The notes: generated by a model from the sequence alone, not told the origin. Positions 45,324-54,948 are shown, numbered from the stretch's first letter. The stretch: 64,000 bases of DNA from Saccharicrinis sp963677345 (GCA_963677345.2 CAXXLC010000015.1:238177-302176); one strand, 5' to 3'. A program made the numbers and translations.

Positions 45324-45962
45324 TTATAAAGAAACCTTTAACTTATAAAGAAAGGCTGGTCGCTGTTGACCTCCAATGCTTTTTTCATTTAGTTTTTCTA
45401 CAAGGCCTTGATTTATTACTTTCTTTCTAAAGTTACGATTGTCTATCGGATTTTGAAGAATCAATTGATATAATTCCAGCATCTGATTTAACGGAAATTT
45501 CTCAGGTAGTAAATTAATTAAAATAGGTTTACGCCATAATGCCTCTTTTAGCCAGTTCAGTGCTGTATCAAGCATTTGTTTATGATCAAATGGTAAAGTT
45601 TTAATAGTTAAAACGTCATGCCAGCTTACTTCTTTGGCATGCGAACCTGCTAATAGTTCAAATATTTCGGGTTTTACCAATGCACAAAATAAAATAGAAA
45701 CTACGCGGTGAGGAGGATATCGATCAGGCGCACTGAAAATTCCAATTTGGGACAAATAAATATCATGGATTCCTGTTAATTCTAATAATACTCTCTTGGC
45801 TGCTTTATCGATTGGTTCGTCCAAATAAATGTATGAACCAGGAAGCGACCATTTATTAATTTCAGGTTCTTTGTCTCTTTTTATGAGCAAAATTTTTAAT
45901 TGATTATCTATATATCCTAGTATTGCGCAATCAACAGATAAATTATGTATTCTCTCGCTCAT
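45324..45962 (-). CDS. Nudix-domain transcriptional regulator (NrtR/AraR type)
   Basis: Probable sugar-responsive repressor of the uxu operon. The 212-residue protein has an N-terminal Nudix domain (about 1-135, VDCAILGYIDNQLKILLIKRD) and a C-terminal winged-helix domain (about 150-212, NRNFRKKVINQGLVEKL, the NrtR-type DNA-binding part). The Nudix box is degenerate: GSYIYLDEPIDKAAKRVLLE has Val and Leu in place of two of the metal-binding Glu of RExxEE, so hydrolysis is unlikely and a ligand-sensing role likely. I start it at 45962 (MSERIHNLSVD); 18 residues further upstream would cross the putative operator. Relatives in Bacteroidota control arabinose and xylose genes. It is 50 bases before the SDR gene on the same strand. 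Confidence 0.85.
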   Translation of the reverse strand: MSERIHNLSVDCAILGYIDNQLKILLIKRDKEPEINKWSLPGSYIYLDEPIDKAAKRVLLELTGIHDIYLSQIGIFSAPDRYPPHRVVSILFCALVKPEIFELLAGSHAKEVSWHDVLTIKTLPFDHKQMLDTALNWLKEALWRKPILINLLPEKFPLNQMLELYQLILQNPIDNRNFRKKVINQGLVEKLNEKSIGGQQRPAFLYKLKVSL

Positions 45963-45983
45963 GTTTTTGTAAATATTATTATG

Positions 45984-45996
45984 CGTACAAGGTACG
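45984..45996. promoter_or_regulatory. Perfect dyad operator before the Nudix-type regulator gene
   Basis: CGTAC-AAG-GTACG is an exact 13-bp palindrome 21 bases upstream of the regulator start. Together with the site at 45288 it suggests autoregulation and control of the following genes. The rest of the gap to 46327 shows only the promoter motif listed next. Confidence 0.5.
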
Positions 45997-46298
45997 TAAA
46001 GTTTTGGTGATTGCAAACATTTTGTTTCTGATGAATCTTTAGTTTTAGTTTGTGTCTAAAGTTGTTAACAGAACAGAGTATTGTTGGGGTTAAAAGAAGC
46101 CATTTGCAGTCTTTTATTATAATTGCATTCCCTCTATTGAGTTTAACTGAAATTTTGTGTGTTGAAAAATCAATTGTTTGGTTAAATGTTTGATAATTAA
46201 TATTTAAGTAGAGAGGTGAAAGCTGGGGTAGTAAAGGCGTGTTTACATTTCGACATTTATCGTTATCATTCTGTCATGCTATATATAGATTCTCGTTT

Positions 46299-46306
46299 TA
46301 TATTTG
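46299..46306 (+). promoter_or_regulatory. Candidate -7 promoter motif of the GH31 gene
   Basis: TATATTTG matches TAnnTTTG and ends 21 bases before the ATG at 46328. A proper -33 TTG was not seen. It is the same octamer as in front of the GH3 gene at 17541. Confidence 0.35.
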
Positions 46307-46327
46307 TTTTGACAAAAATCTACGTTT

Positions 46328-48718
46328 ATGAAAATTCTATTATTAAATGCAATTAAGGCAATTGTACTATCATTTTTATGTGTGTCGTATGTCGATGCAC
46401 AATTACAAAACCTTGGCTTGGTAAATGAACCTATAGATATTAGCCCTGACTTTTATAATTTCAAAAACACCTATTATTTTGCTGATAGTCTGGCTTCATT
46501 TGATCCTACTTCTGCCCAAGGATTGATTAAATATAAGCGTTACGAGTATAAAACCCGTTATGCATTTAATAATATGTTGGGTGTGTTAAAACCTGTAAGC
46601 GAAAATGAATTTCCTACAGGAGAATATGCTGCTACACCAGAGTTATCTTTTACAATAGATTTTGTTTCAGACAGAACGGTTCGTTTGAGATTTTCAAGTG
46701 GTCCGGATAAAACAGTAGATGATACTTCATTAATGTTAGTAAATGGTTATGCTCCCAAAGTTAAAAACTGGGATTATTCATATAAGGACGGAAAACATAT
46801 TTATAAAAGTAATTTTGGGAAACTCGTTGTTACTTCGTTTCCATGGCATATAGCTTTTTATGATGCATCAGGTAAATTACTTACTTCTACAAATCATCAT
46901 ATTGATAATGCGGAATCAACTTATACTCCAATAATGCCTTTCTCTTACGTTCGGCGAGCATCTGATTATTCCAAAAGTTTCAATGCTGCATTTACATTAT
47001 CTCCTAACGAAATGATTTTTGGTTGTGGAGAATCCAATACACAGTTGAATAAACGAGGACAAAAAGTGGTTTTATGTACTGATGATGCTAATGGTATTCA
47101 AAACGAAACGATGTATAAACCCATTCCATTTTTTTTGAGTAACAGAGGTTACGGAATGTTTATGCATACATCAACTCCTATAACCTGTGATTTTGGTAAG
47201 TATTTTAGTGGAGTGAATTCGATTATGGTGGGAGATGAATCTCTGGATTTATTTGTGTTTCTGGGTGAGCCTAAAGATGTTTTAAATGAGTATACCAATT
47301 TGACAGGTAAAGCACAGATGCCGCCACTTTGGTCCTTTGGTTTTTGGATGAGTCGTATTACCTACTTTAGTGAAGAGGATGGAAGAACTGTAGCTAAAGA
47401 ATTAAGAAAGAATGAAATTCCTTGTGATGTGATTCATTTTGATACAGGATGGTTTGAAACAGATTGGCGTTGTGATTACCAGTTTTCAAAATCTAGATTT
47501 GAAGATGCAGGTAAAATGATTACCGATTTGAAAAAACAAGGATTTGAAACTTGTTTATGGCAGCTTCCTTATTTTGTTCCTAAAAATGAATTGTTTAGTG
47601 AGATTGTAGATAAAGGATTGTATGTTAAAAATGCTAAAGGAAACTTACCTTATGAAGATGCAGTTCTGGATTTCTCAAATCCCAAAACTGTAGAATGGTA
47701 TCAAAATAAGATTTCAGGTTTATTAGAACTTGGTGTTGGTGCAATAAAAGTTGATTTTGGCGAAGCGGCTCCTTATAACGGGATTTATGCTTCGGGTAAA
47801 ACAGGTTTCTATGAGCATAATCTTTACCCATTAAGGTATAATAAAGCAGTTGCTGAGATTACTCAGAAAGTAAAAGGTGAACAGATTATGTGGGCTCGAA
47901 GCACTTGGGCAGGTAGTCAGCGTTACCCTGTGCATTGGGGTGGTGATCCTGCCAATACCAATACTGCTATGGCTGCTGCTTTAAGAGGTGGATTATCTAT
48001 CGGATTAAGTGGTTTCTCATTCTGGAGTCATGATATTGGTGGTTTTGTATTGCAAGCACCAGAGGATTTATACAGAAGATGGGCTCCTTTCGGAATGTTA
48101 ACTTCTCATACGCGTAGTCATGGTGCGCCTCCTACTGAACCTTGGGAGTATAGCAAGAGCTTTTTAAATGATTTTAGAAAAGCGGATAATATGCGCTATC
48201 AATTGATGCCATATATCTATGCTCAGGCTAAAAAATGTACAGAAACAGGTCTGCCAATGATGCGTGCTCTTTTTGTTGAGTTCCCTGATGATCCAGGTTC
48301 GTGGTTAGTGGATGATGAGTATCTGTTTGGTGAAAATATTTTGGTGGCTCCTTTATTTGAGGAAGTTACAGAACGTAGTGTGTATTTGCCTAAAGGGAAC
48401 TGGATTGATTATCAAACAGGCAAATCCTATGAAGGTGGATGGCATCAGATTAAGGCTGGAGAAATTCCTATTGTGATGTTGGTTAAAGAAGGTGCAATTA
48501 TTCCTCATATCAAGCTGGCTCAATCTACAAAAGATTTGGATTGGAGTAAACTGGATGTGAAAATCTATGGTAAAAATATTACTGAGGCCAAAGGACTAAT
48601 TTGTTTACCGGATGAAATCAAACTACATGAAATTACAGCTAAGAAACAAGGTGATCAATGGCAGGTGAATAATGAGGGTATCAATACGAAATTGGTAATT
48701 AAAGAAATCGTGGAATAA
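46328..48718 (+). CDS. GH31 alpha-xylosidase-type enzyme
   Basis: Secreted 796-residue enzyme with signal ending near VSYVDAQ. N-terminal galactose-mutarotase-like domain about 30-310, then the GH31 barrel. Nucleophile Asp476 is in AIKVDFGEAAP and acid/base Asp540 in HWGGDPANT; GGLSIGLSGFSFWSHDIGG follows. KVDFGE and HWGGD are the forms seen in YicI-type alpha-xylosidases rather than alpha-glucosidases (which have DMNE-type motifs). It should remove alpha-1,6-xylose from xyloglucan oligosaccharides in the periplasm. First gene of an operon with GH3, GH42, a symporter and GH94; its stop overlaps the next start (TAATG). Confidence 0.88.
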   Translation: MKILLLNAIKAIVLSFLCVSYVDAQLQNLGLVNEPIDISPDFYNFKNTYYFADSLASFDPTSAQGLIKYKRYEYKTRYAFNNMLGVLKPVSENEFPTGEYAATPELSFTIDFVSDRTVRLRFSSGPDKTVDDTSLMLVNGYAPKVKNWDYSYKDGKHIYKSNFGKLVVTSFPWHIAFYDASGKLLTSTNHHIDNAESTYTPIMPFSYVRRASDYSKSFNAAFTLSPNEMIFGCGESNTQLNKRGQKVVLCTDDANGIQNETMYKPIPFFLSNRGYGMFMHTSTPITCDFGKYFSGVNSIMVGDESLDLFVFLGEPKDVLNEYTNLTGKAQMPPLWSFGFWMSRITYFSEEDGRTVAKELRKNEIPCDVIHFDTGWFETDWRCDYQFSKSRFEDAGKMITDLKKQGFETCLWQLPYFVPKNELFSEIVDKGLYVKNAKGNLPYEDAVLDFSNPKTVEWYQNKISGLLELGVGAIKVDFGEAAPYNGIYASGKTGFYEHNLYPLRYNKAVAEITQKVKGEQIMWARSTWAGSQRYPVHWGGDPANTNTAMAAALRGGLSIGLSGFSFWSHDIGGFVLQAPEDLYRRWAPFGMLTSHTRSHGAPPTEPWEYSKSFLNDFRKADNMRYQLMPYIYAQAKKCTETGLPMMRALFVEFPDDPGSWLVDDEYLFGENILVAPLFEEVTERSVYLPKGNWIDYQTGKSYEGGWHQIKAGEIPIVMLVKEGAIIPHIKLAQSTKDLDWSKLDVKIYGKNITEAKGLICLPDEIKLHEITAKKQGDQWQVNNEGINTKLVIKEIVE

Positions 48719-50853
48719 TGAAGCATTGGATTTTATTTGTAGCATTCCTGTTTAGTATTCAACTTTCTAATTCACAGAATTACCCGTTTCAGAATACGAA
48801 ATTGGATGCAGAAAAACGTATAGATAATCTATTGTCGTTAATGACTTTAGATGAGAAGGTGAATTGCTTAGGTACAAATCCTTCTGTTCCCCGATTGGGA
48901 ATAGAGGCAACTGGACATGTGGAAGGTTTACATGGCCTGGCAATGGGAGAACCTGGTAACTGGGGAGGTAAAAATCCTGTTCCAACAACTACATTTCCTC
49001 AATCTTATGGAATGGGACAGACCTGGGATACAACCTGCATGAGGATTTTAGGAGAGATTGAAGGATACGAGGTTCGTTATATGGTTCAATCGCCTAAGTA
49101 TAGCTGTGGTGCTTTGGTTGTGAGAGCTCCCAACGCCGATTTAAGTCATGATCCTCGTTGGGGAAGAACTGAAGAATGTTATGGTGAAGATCCATATTTA
49201 AATGGTCAGTTGGTGGTGGCTTTTATTAAAGGTCTTCAGGGTAATAATCCTAATTATTGGCAGGCTGCTTCTTTGATGAAACATTTTCTGGCTAATAGTA
49301 ATGAGAATACTCGAACTTCGTCTTCGTCTGATTTTGATGAGCGCTTATTGCATGAGTATTATGCCTATCCTTTTCAAATGGGTGTTGAAAAAGGTGGCTC
49401 ACGAGCTTATATGGCTGCTTATAATAAGGTAAATCAGGTTCCGATGATGGTTAGTCCATTATTGAAGGATCTAACTGTTGACCAATGGGGACAAAATGGA
49501 ATTATTTGTACCGATGGTGGTGCATTAAAACTTCTGATATCTGATCATAAATATTACAAATGCATTGAAATGGGTGCAGGAATGGCCGTGAAAATGGGAA
49601 TCAATCAGTTTTTGGATCGATACAAAGAACCAATTGATACCGCATTGATGAAAGGCATTATCAATGAGGCTGATATTGATGCTGTCCTTCGAGGTTCTTT
49701 CAGAGTGATGATAAAACTGGGATTGCTGGATCAAAGTGAAGATAATCCGTATTCAAAAATTGGTTTGAATAATGAAAAAGAGCCATGGTTAAATGAAAAG
49801 AATAAAGCAATAGTAAAAGTGGTTACTTGCAAGTCTATTGTTCTTTTAAAGAATGAAAATCAAACCTTACCAGTTAATACTAAAGAGATACATAAGTTAT
49901 TAGTCGTTGGTCAGTTGGCAGATCAGGTTTTGTTGGACTGGTATTCAGGTACTCCTCCTTATTTTATAACACCATTGCAGGGTTTAAAAGACAAGCTGGG
50001 GAAAAAAACAGAAATCGTTTATGTTCCGGATTCATTAATGGCACAGGCCAAAGAAGAAGCTCGGGATGCTGATTTGATTTTGGCTTTTGGAGGTAATCAT
50101 CCAACAGGAAATGCTGGTTGGGCTGAGGTTACCCGTGATAGTTATGGAAAGGAATCTGTCGACCGAAAAACCATTATGCTCGAAGATGAAGTATGGATTA
50201 AACAATTATATGAAGTAAATCAGAATATAGCACTTATTCTAGTTAGTAGTTTTCCATACGCTATTAATTGGTCGCAGCATAATTTACCAGCCATCGTGCA
50301 TACTGTTCATAACAGTCAGGAATTAGGAAATGCTCTGGCTGATGTATTGGTTGGTGATTATAATCCTGCCGGCAGATTGGTTCAAAACTGGCCAATGAGT
50401 GATGATAACCTTGCTCTGTTATTGGATTACAACATACGTAATGGGCATACTTATTTATATCCTAAATATCCTGCATTATATCCTTTCGGATATGGTTTAA
50501 GCTATACAAAATTTGATTACAGTGATGCAACAGTTCTGGTTCATAAAGATGTGATTGATGTAAACCTTGATGTTAAAAATACAGGCGAGGTTGATGGTGA
50601 TGAGGTGGTTCAGGTATATGTTTCATATCCTCATTCTGCTGTTTCTCGTCCTGTTAAAGCTTTAAAAGGATTTATTAGAACAAATATTAAAAAGGGAGAA
50701 ACAAAACAAGTAAGTATTCAAATTGATAAGAACGATTTGTGTTATTGGGATGTAAATCAGAAAGAAATGATATTGGAGAAAGGCGAAGTTGACTTATTAA
50801 TAGGAGCATCATCTCAAGATATCAAATTAATAAAAAAAGTGATGGTAGAGTAA
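48718..50853 (+). CDS. GH3 beta-glucosidase-type enzyme
   Basis: Secreted 711-residue enzyme with signal ending near LSNSQ. GH3 barrel about 25-345, nucleophile Asp266 in ICTDGGALK; RAPNADLSHDPRWGRTEECYGEDPYL and KHFLANSNEN give the substrate loop. Second GH3 domain about 370-590 and fibronectin-like C-terminus (GYGLSYTKFDY, NTGEVDGDEVVQVYVS). No PA14 insert, unlike the xylosidase-type GH3 at 17541. Beta-glucosidase on cello-oligosaccharide cores is the inferred role; beta-xylosidase is an alternative. Its ATG shares one base with the GH31 stop. Confidence 0.85.
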   Translation: MKHWILFVAFLFSIQLSNSQNYPFQNTKLDAEKRIDNLLSLMTLDEKVNCLGTNPSVPRLGIEATGHVEGLHGLAMGEPGNWGGKNPVPTTTFPQSYGMGQTWDTTCMRILGEIEGYEVRYMVQSPKYSCGALVVRAPNADLSHDPRWGRTEECYGEDPYLNGQLVVAFIKGLQGNNPNYWQAASLMKHFLANSNENTRTSSSSDFDERLLHEYYAYPFQMGVEKGGSRAYMAAYNKVNQVPMMVSPLLKDLTVDQWGQNGIICTDGGALKLLISDHKYYKCIEMGAGMAVKMGINQFLDRYKEPIDTALMKGIINEADIDAVLRGSFRVMIKLGLLDQSEDNPYSKIGLNNEKEPWLNEKNKAIVKVVTCKSIVLLKNENQTLPVNTKEIHKLLVVGQLADQVLLDWYSGTPPYFITPLQGLKDKLGKKTEIVYVPDSLMAQAKEEARDADLILAFGGNHPTGNAGWAEVTRDSYGKESVDRKTIMLEDEVWIKQLYEVNQNIALILVSSFPYAINWSQHNLPAIVHTVHNSQELGNALADVLVGDYNPAGRLVQNWPMSDDNLALLLDYNIRNGHTYLYPKYPALYPFGYGLSYTKFDYSDATVLVHKDVIDVNLDVKNTGEVDGDEVVQVYVSYPHSAVSRPVKALKGFIRTNIKKGETKQVSIQIDKNDLCYWDVNQKEMILEKGEVDLLIGASSQDIKLIKKVMVE

Positions 50854-50865
50854 AATTCAAGTAGG

Positions 50866-52941
50866 ATGTTTAGATTAAAGACGATTGTATTTTTCATAAT
50901 TTTTGTGATGACAGCACACCTGACTGCTCAGCGATTCTTCCCAAAAGAGGAATTGATGACAGTTGGTGTGTATTATTATCCCGAACACTGGTCACCGGAT
51001 CAATGGGAGAGAGACATTAAAAATATAGCTGACTTAGGTTTTGAGTTTATTCATATGGCAGAATTTGCCTGGGCTCAAATGGAACCATCAGAAGGGACTT
51101 ATGATTTTAAGTGGTTAGATCAAGTCATTGCTTTGGCAGAGAAATACCATTTAAAGGTAATATTAGGTACACCAACTCCTTGTCCTCCGGTGTGGTTAGG
51201 TGTCAAATATCCTGAAATTTATTTGCAAGATGGACTTTATCAGTCTAAAGAACATGGGACAAGGGCGAATATGTCTTTGTCTAATCCCATCGTGTTAGAT
51301 TATACGCAAAAGATAGTTGAGGCAATGGCCAAACATTATGGTAAGAACAAAACCATAATGGGCTGGCAATTGGATAATGAACCGGAAGCAAAAGAAGATT
51401 ATAGTCCGGCAGCCCAGGAAGCATTCAAAAAATGGCTTGAGAAGAAATATAAAACTATTGATGAATTAAATAAAGCCTGGGGTTTGGCTTTTTGGAGTCA
51501 ACTTTATGCCTCTTTTGCTCAGGTTAGTATCCATAATGCACAAAACGTAGGATGGTGGGGGGCAAATCCAATTGCTTTATTGGATTTTAAACGTTTTTGC
51601 GCAGATACTCAGGCTCAGTTTCTGGATTTTCAGGCAGAGGAACTTCGTAAATATATCGATGCATCACAATTCATTACGACTAATTATGTAGCTAAGGGGA
51701 ATCAGACTGATCCTCGTCGTAGCAAAAAGATGGATTTTGCTTCATTTACAGCGTATCCCAATTATGGAAGTCACAACTTAGGAGATCTAGGATTCAGAAT
51801 GGGTGATTATTCGGTGCTCATGTATGCTAACGATTATTATAAATCAGTCAATGGTATTACCGGAATTATGGAGTTGCAACCGGGGCAAGTGAACTGGGCC
51901 AATCATAATTCATTATTGCAGCCCGGAACGGTTCGTATGTGGTTGTGGCATTGCTTTGCAGGCGGTTGCTCTTATGCTTGTACCTATCGCTATCGACAGA
52001 TTTTATATGGAGCAGAGCAATATCATCATGGAATTATGACTACTGATGGTATTAGTTTATCGCAAGGAGGAAAAGAGTACGTTCAATTTATAAAAGAAAT
52101 TAAATTATTACAGCAAAAGCTTGATTTAAAAGCAAAGATTCCTAAAGAACTTCAGCATAAAAAGACGGCAATCATGTGGTCTTTTGATAACCTATGGAAT
52201 CTGGAACGACAAAAGCAAACCAACCAATGGAATACCTGGCAACATATGCAGCAATATGAGTGTATTCTTCACTCGCTGGGTATTCCGGTTGCGTTTATTT
52301 CTGAGGATGATGATTTTTCTGACTATGATTTTATTATGATTCCTGCCTACGAGATGGTGGATGAAGCTTTGGTGCAAAAATGGAAAGACTATGTCACTGA
52401 AGGAGGAAATCTAATCATCTCAACCCGAACCGGAGCTAAGGATAAAAATGCTCATCTGTGGGAAAGTAATCTTTCGGGAGTGATGAATGATTTGATTGGA
52501 GGAAAAATTATATCCTTTGATATGATGCCATCCGGTAAAAACGCAACAATTACGATGAATGATTCTGAATATAATTGGAGTTGCTGGGGCGATTTAATTG
52601 AAGTGAATTCCAATGCTAAAGTATTAGCATTCTATAATGATCAGTTTTATGCAGGAGCTGCTTGTTGTTTGAAAAATTCGATAGGTAAAGGTAATGTTTG
52701 GTATATCGGTGCTGAAAGTATTGATGGAAGTCTGGAGAAGGATATCATTAAAAAAGTATATCAGGAAAAAGGATTGATAACCAAAGATTATCCTGAAGGT
52801 GTTTTTGTGGAATACAGAGATGGGTTTATGGTTGCAGTGAATTATTCATCAGATGATTATGTGTTGGATTATGATGGTGAGTATTTAATAGGAGATAAAA
52901 TATTAAAACCGGCTGATGTAGCGGTTTGGATTGGTAATTAA
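50866..52941 (+). CDS. GH42 beta-galactosidase
   Basis: Secreted 691-residue enzyme with signal ending at LTAQ. GH42 barrel about 30-400: VGVYYYPEHWSPDQWERDI, FAWAQMEP, acid/base Glu172 in QLDNEPEA, and nucleophile Glu336 in GIMELQPGQVNW. The trimerisation domain (about 410-620, YDFIMIPAYEMVDEA) and the small C-terminal beta domain follow. Removes terminal beta-galactose, fitting galactosylated xyloglucan side chains next to the GH31 enzyme. Most GH42 enzymes are cytoplasmic; an exported one agrees with the signal peptides of its two upstream partners. Follows GH3 by 12 bases. Confidence 0.9.
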   Translation: MFRLKTIVFFIIFVMTAHLTAQRFFPKEELMTVGVYYYPEHWSPDQWERDIKNIADLGFEFIHMAEFAWAQMEPSEGTYDFKWLDQVIALAEKYHLKVILGTPTPCPPVWLGVKYPEIYLQDGLYQSKEHGTRANMSLSNPIVLDYTQKIVEAMAKHYGKNKTIMGWQLDNEPEAKEDYSPAAQEAFKKWLEKKYKTIDELNKAWGLAFWSQLYASFAQVSIHNAQNVGWWGANPIALLDFKRFCADTQAQFLDFQAEELRKYIDASQFITTNYVAKGNQTDPRRSKKMDFASFTAYPNYGSHNLGDLGFRMGDYSVLMYANDYYKSVNGITGIMELQPGQVNWANHNSLLQPGTVRMWLWHCFAGGCSYACTYRYRQILYGAEQYHHGIMTTDGISLSQGGKEYVQFIKEIKLLQQKLDLKAKIPKELQHKKTAIMWSFDNLWNLERQKQTNQWNTWQHMQQYECILHSLGIPVAFISEDDDFSDYDFIMIPAYEMVDEALVQKWKDYVTEGGNLIISTRTGAKDKNAHLWESNLSGVMNDLIGGKIISFDMMPSGKNATITMNDSEYNWSCWGDLIEVNSNAKVLAFYNDQFYAGAACCLKNSIGKGNVWYIGAESIDGSLEKDIIKKVYQEKGLITKDYPEGVFVEYRDGFMVAVNYSSDDYVLDYDGEYLIGDKILKPADVAVWIGN

Positions 52942-53042
52942 ATTAAAGAATTTAAAATGCGTGCAGCATAAAGATCGAATTCATTTAAGAGTTTCGTCTA
53001 ATCATTAAAAATTTAAATAAATGTCGAAAACAATAAAATAAT

Positions 53043-53221
53043 AAAACACAGAGACACAAAGGCACAGAGTGTATTCTATATTATTCATATGAAATGAGCC
53101 ATGAGAGAAATTTTTATACTTATGGGATTTTTTATAATAGTGAGTTTTATATTAAAAATTAAAGTTTATACATAAAAAAATATATTATTAATAAACACTG
53201 TGTTTCAGTGTCTTTGTGTTC
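53043..53221. repeat. MITE-like segment with imperfect inverted ends
   Basis: AAAACACAGAGACACAAAGG (from 53043, to about 53072) is an imperfect reverse complement of CACTGTGTTTCAGTGTCTTT and following (about 53193-53221). The ends enclose about 120 AT-rich bases without a gene, in the 316-bp gap between GH42 and the symporter. CACAGAG-rich repeats of this type are scattered in many bacterial genomes. There is no visible target duplication. Confidence 0.5.
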
Positions 53222-53257
53222 ATTATTCGACATTTTATTGGCATTAAAAATTTACAC

Positions 53258-54886
53258 ATGAATACAAAACACTCAAACAAAATATCCGTTTTCGAAAAAA
53301 TAGGCTATGCCCTTGGTGATGGAGCAGCCAATATTGCCTGGCGTGGAGTAGCTACCTTTTTATTTGTTTTTTATACAGATGTATTTGGTATTGATCCGGC
53401 TGCTGTTGGTATATTAATGCTGGTAGCACGATCAAGTGATGGTATTAGTGATATCGCCATGGGAATTGTAGGAGACCGAACCAAATCCAAATATGGAAAA
53501 TTTCGCCCATGGATATTATGGACAGCCATACCATTGGCTGCTATACTTTCTTTGTTATTTACAGCTCCGGATCTGAGTCCTTCTGGCAAAATTATTTATG
53601 CATATACAACCTATATCATATTCACATTAGTTTATACTGCCAATAATATTCCTTACGGAGCTTTGATGGCCGTAATGACAGGAGATGATAAAGAGCGCAC
53701 AACTATAGGATCGTATCGTATGGTTGGGGCTTTTGCAGGAGGTATGTTGGTTCAGGGATTATTGTTGTTTTTGGTAGCATATTTTGGAAATGTAAATCCT
53801 CAGTTTGAAGTTAACCATATTAAAGAGGATCAGTATAAAGTGATTGTAACAGCTCCTGAAGATGTTCCAAATGCATATTTAACAACAGAACATGGTATCG
53901 CAACTTTTGTTTGGGTTAATAATGCCGAAGATGAACCTTCACATAGCAAAAGCTTTTCTTTAAAGGGCGAAGAACGTTATATATTTTTGGTACAGGGTGA
54001 AAGTAGTTTAAGTACCGAAAGCTTTTCTCTAATCAATCAAAAACAAGGTTATAGTTACTCTATTTATTTGTTATCTGTATTTCTTGCTTTGTTTTTAATG
54101 GTAACTTTCTTTTCTACCAAAGAACGAATTCAGCCGGCAGCTAATCAGGAAACAAATTTGTGGCGCGATTTCAAGGACTTAATTACAAACAAACCATGGA
54201 TTGTATTATTAATTATCGGTTTACTTTTTAATATATACAACTCAATCAAGCAGGGAATTGTAGTTATTTATTTCTCTCATTTTATGCATAATCAGTTGTT
54301 AGCTGGTTCATATATGGTTGGTTTAACCTTAGCTTCTATTGTAGGAGCTATGATTACAGCTCCTTTAGCCAGAATGTTTGGAAAAAGAAACTTGTTTATT
54401 TACGCTTTATTGTTCTCAGGAGCAGTAAATGCTATGCTTGTATATTGTGTTTCAGAAGATGTGATATCCATATTTATATTAGGGATCGTTTCAGAGTTCG
54501 GTGCTGCTATTTTTCCAACTTTATTTTTTGCTATGTTGGGTGATGCTGCAGATTATTCTGAATGGATCAACGGTCGTCGTGCCACTGGATTAATTTATTC
54601 TGCAGGTTCTTTTGCTACCAAATTTGGTGGTGGTATAGCCGGAGCCATCATTGGTTTTGTTTTATCAGCATACAACTATAACGGACAGGATACAGTTGCC
54701 ATTCAAGGTGCTATTCCGGGAATAGTCATGTTAATGAGTTGGATACCTTCTGTTATAACAGTTGTTGCTGCATTTGTGATGATGCTATATCCATTAAATC
54801 AATCTAAAATGGATGTGATCACGAAAGAGTTACGAGGTAGGAGGGAAGAAGAGCCCCTCTCAGTCTCCCCAAAGGGGAGAAGCTGA
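53258..54886 (+). CDS. GPH-family symporter with a ~90-residue extra domain
   Basis: Inner-membrane symporter of 542 residues. I start at ATG 53258 (MNTKHSNKISVFEKIGYALGD). Family marks are clear: DIAMGIVGDRTKSKYGKFRPW, NNIPYGALMAVMTGDD, LGDAADYSEWINGRRATGLI. Between the helix ending LLLFLVAYFG (about residue 190) and the one starting YSIYLLSVFLALFLM (about 270) lies a soluble insert with VNPQFEVNHIKEDQY and SFSLKGEERYIFLVQGESS, absent from the 483-residue paralog at 31227. It would lie outside the membrane. The last residues (EEEPLSVSPKGRS) come from a palindromic repeat. Likely imports cello- or trimmed xyloglucan oligosaccharides for GH94. Confidence 0.85.
   Translation: MNTKHSNKISVFEKIGYALGDGAANIAWRGVATFLFVFYTDVFGIDPAAVGILMLVARSSDGISDIAMGIVGDRTKSKYGKFRPWILWTAIPLAAILSLLFTAPDLSPSGKIIYAYTTYIIFTLVYTANNIPYGALMAVMTGDDKERTTIGSYRMVGAFAGGMLVQGLLLFLVAYFGNVNPQFEVNHIKEDQYKVIVTAPEDVPNAYLTTEHGIATFVWVNNAEDEPSHSKSFSLKGEERYIFLVQGESSLSTESFSLINQKQGYSYSIYLLSVFLALFLMVTFFSTKERIQPAANQETNLWRDFKDLITNKPWIVLLIIGLLFNIYNSIKQGIVVIYFSHFMHNQLLAGSYMVGLTLASIVGAMITAPLARMFGKRNLFIYALLFSGAVNAMLVYCVSEDVISIFILGIVSEFGAAIFPTLFFAMLGDAADYSEWINGRRATGLIYSAGSFATKFGGGIAGAIIGFVLSAYNYNGQDTVAIQGAIPGIVMLMSWIPSVITVVAAFVMMLYPLNQSKMDVITKELRGRREEEPLSVSPKGRS
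54864..54880. repeat. Palindromic repeat forming the end of the symporter gene
   Basis: TCTCCCC-AAA-GGGGAGA is a perfect 7-bp hairpin lying in the last codons of the symporter gene, just before TGA. CTCAGTCTCCCCAAAGGGGA-type sequences are a frequent dispersed repeat in Bacteroidota. The coding frame has apparently run into it. Confidence 0.7.
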
Positions 54887-54948
54887 TTTACAGCTTGTAA
54901 ATAAAATTAGCGTAATGTAAATCTTTGGCTGAAGACCCAATACCAATA

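Noticed and set aside
45963..46016. Upstream ATG for the Nudix-type regulator
   Set aside because: The added 18 residues cross the perfect CGTAC/GTACG dyad and do not match the family start.
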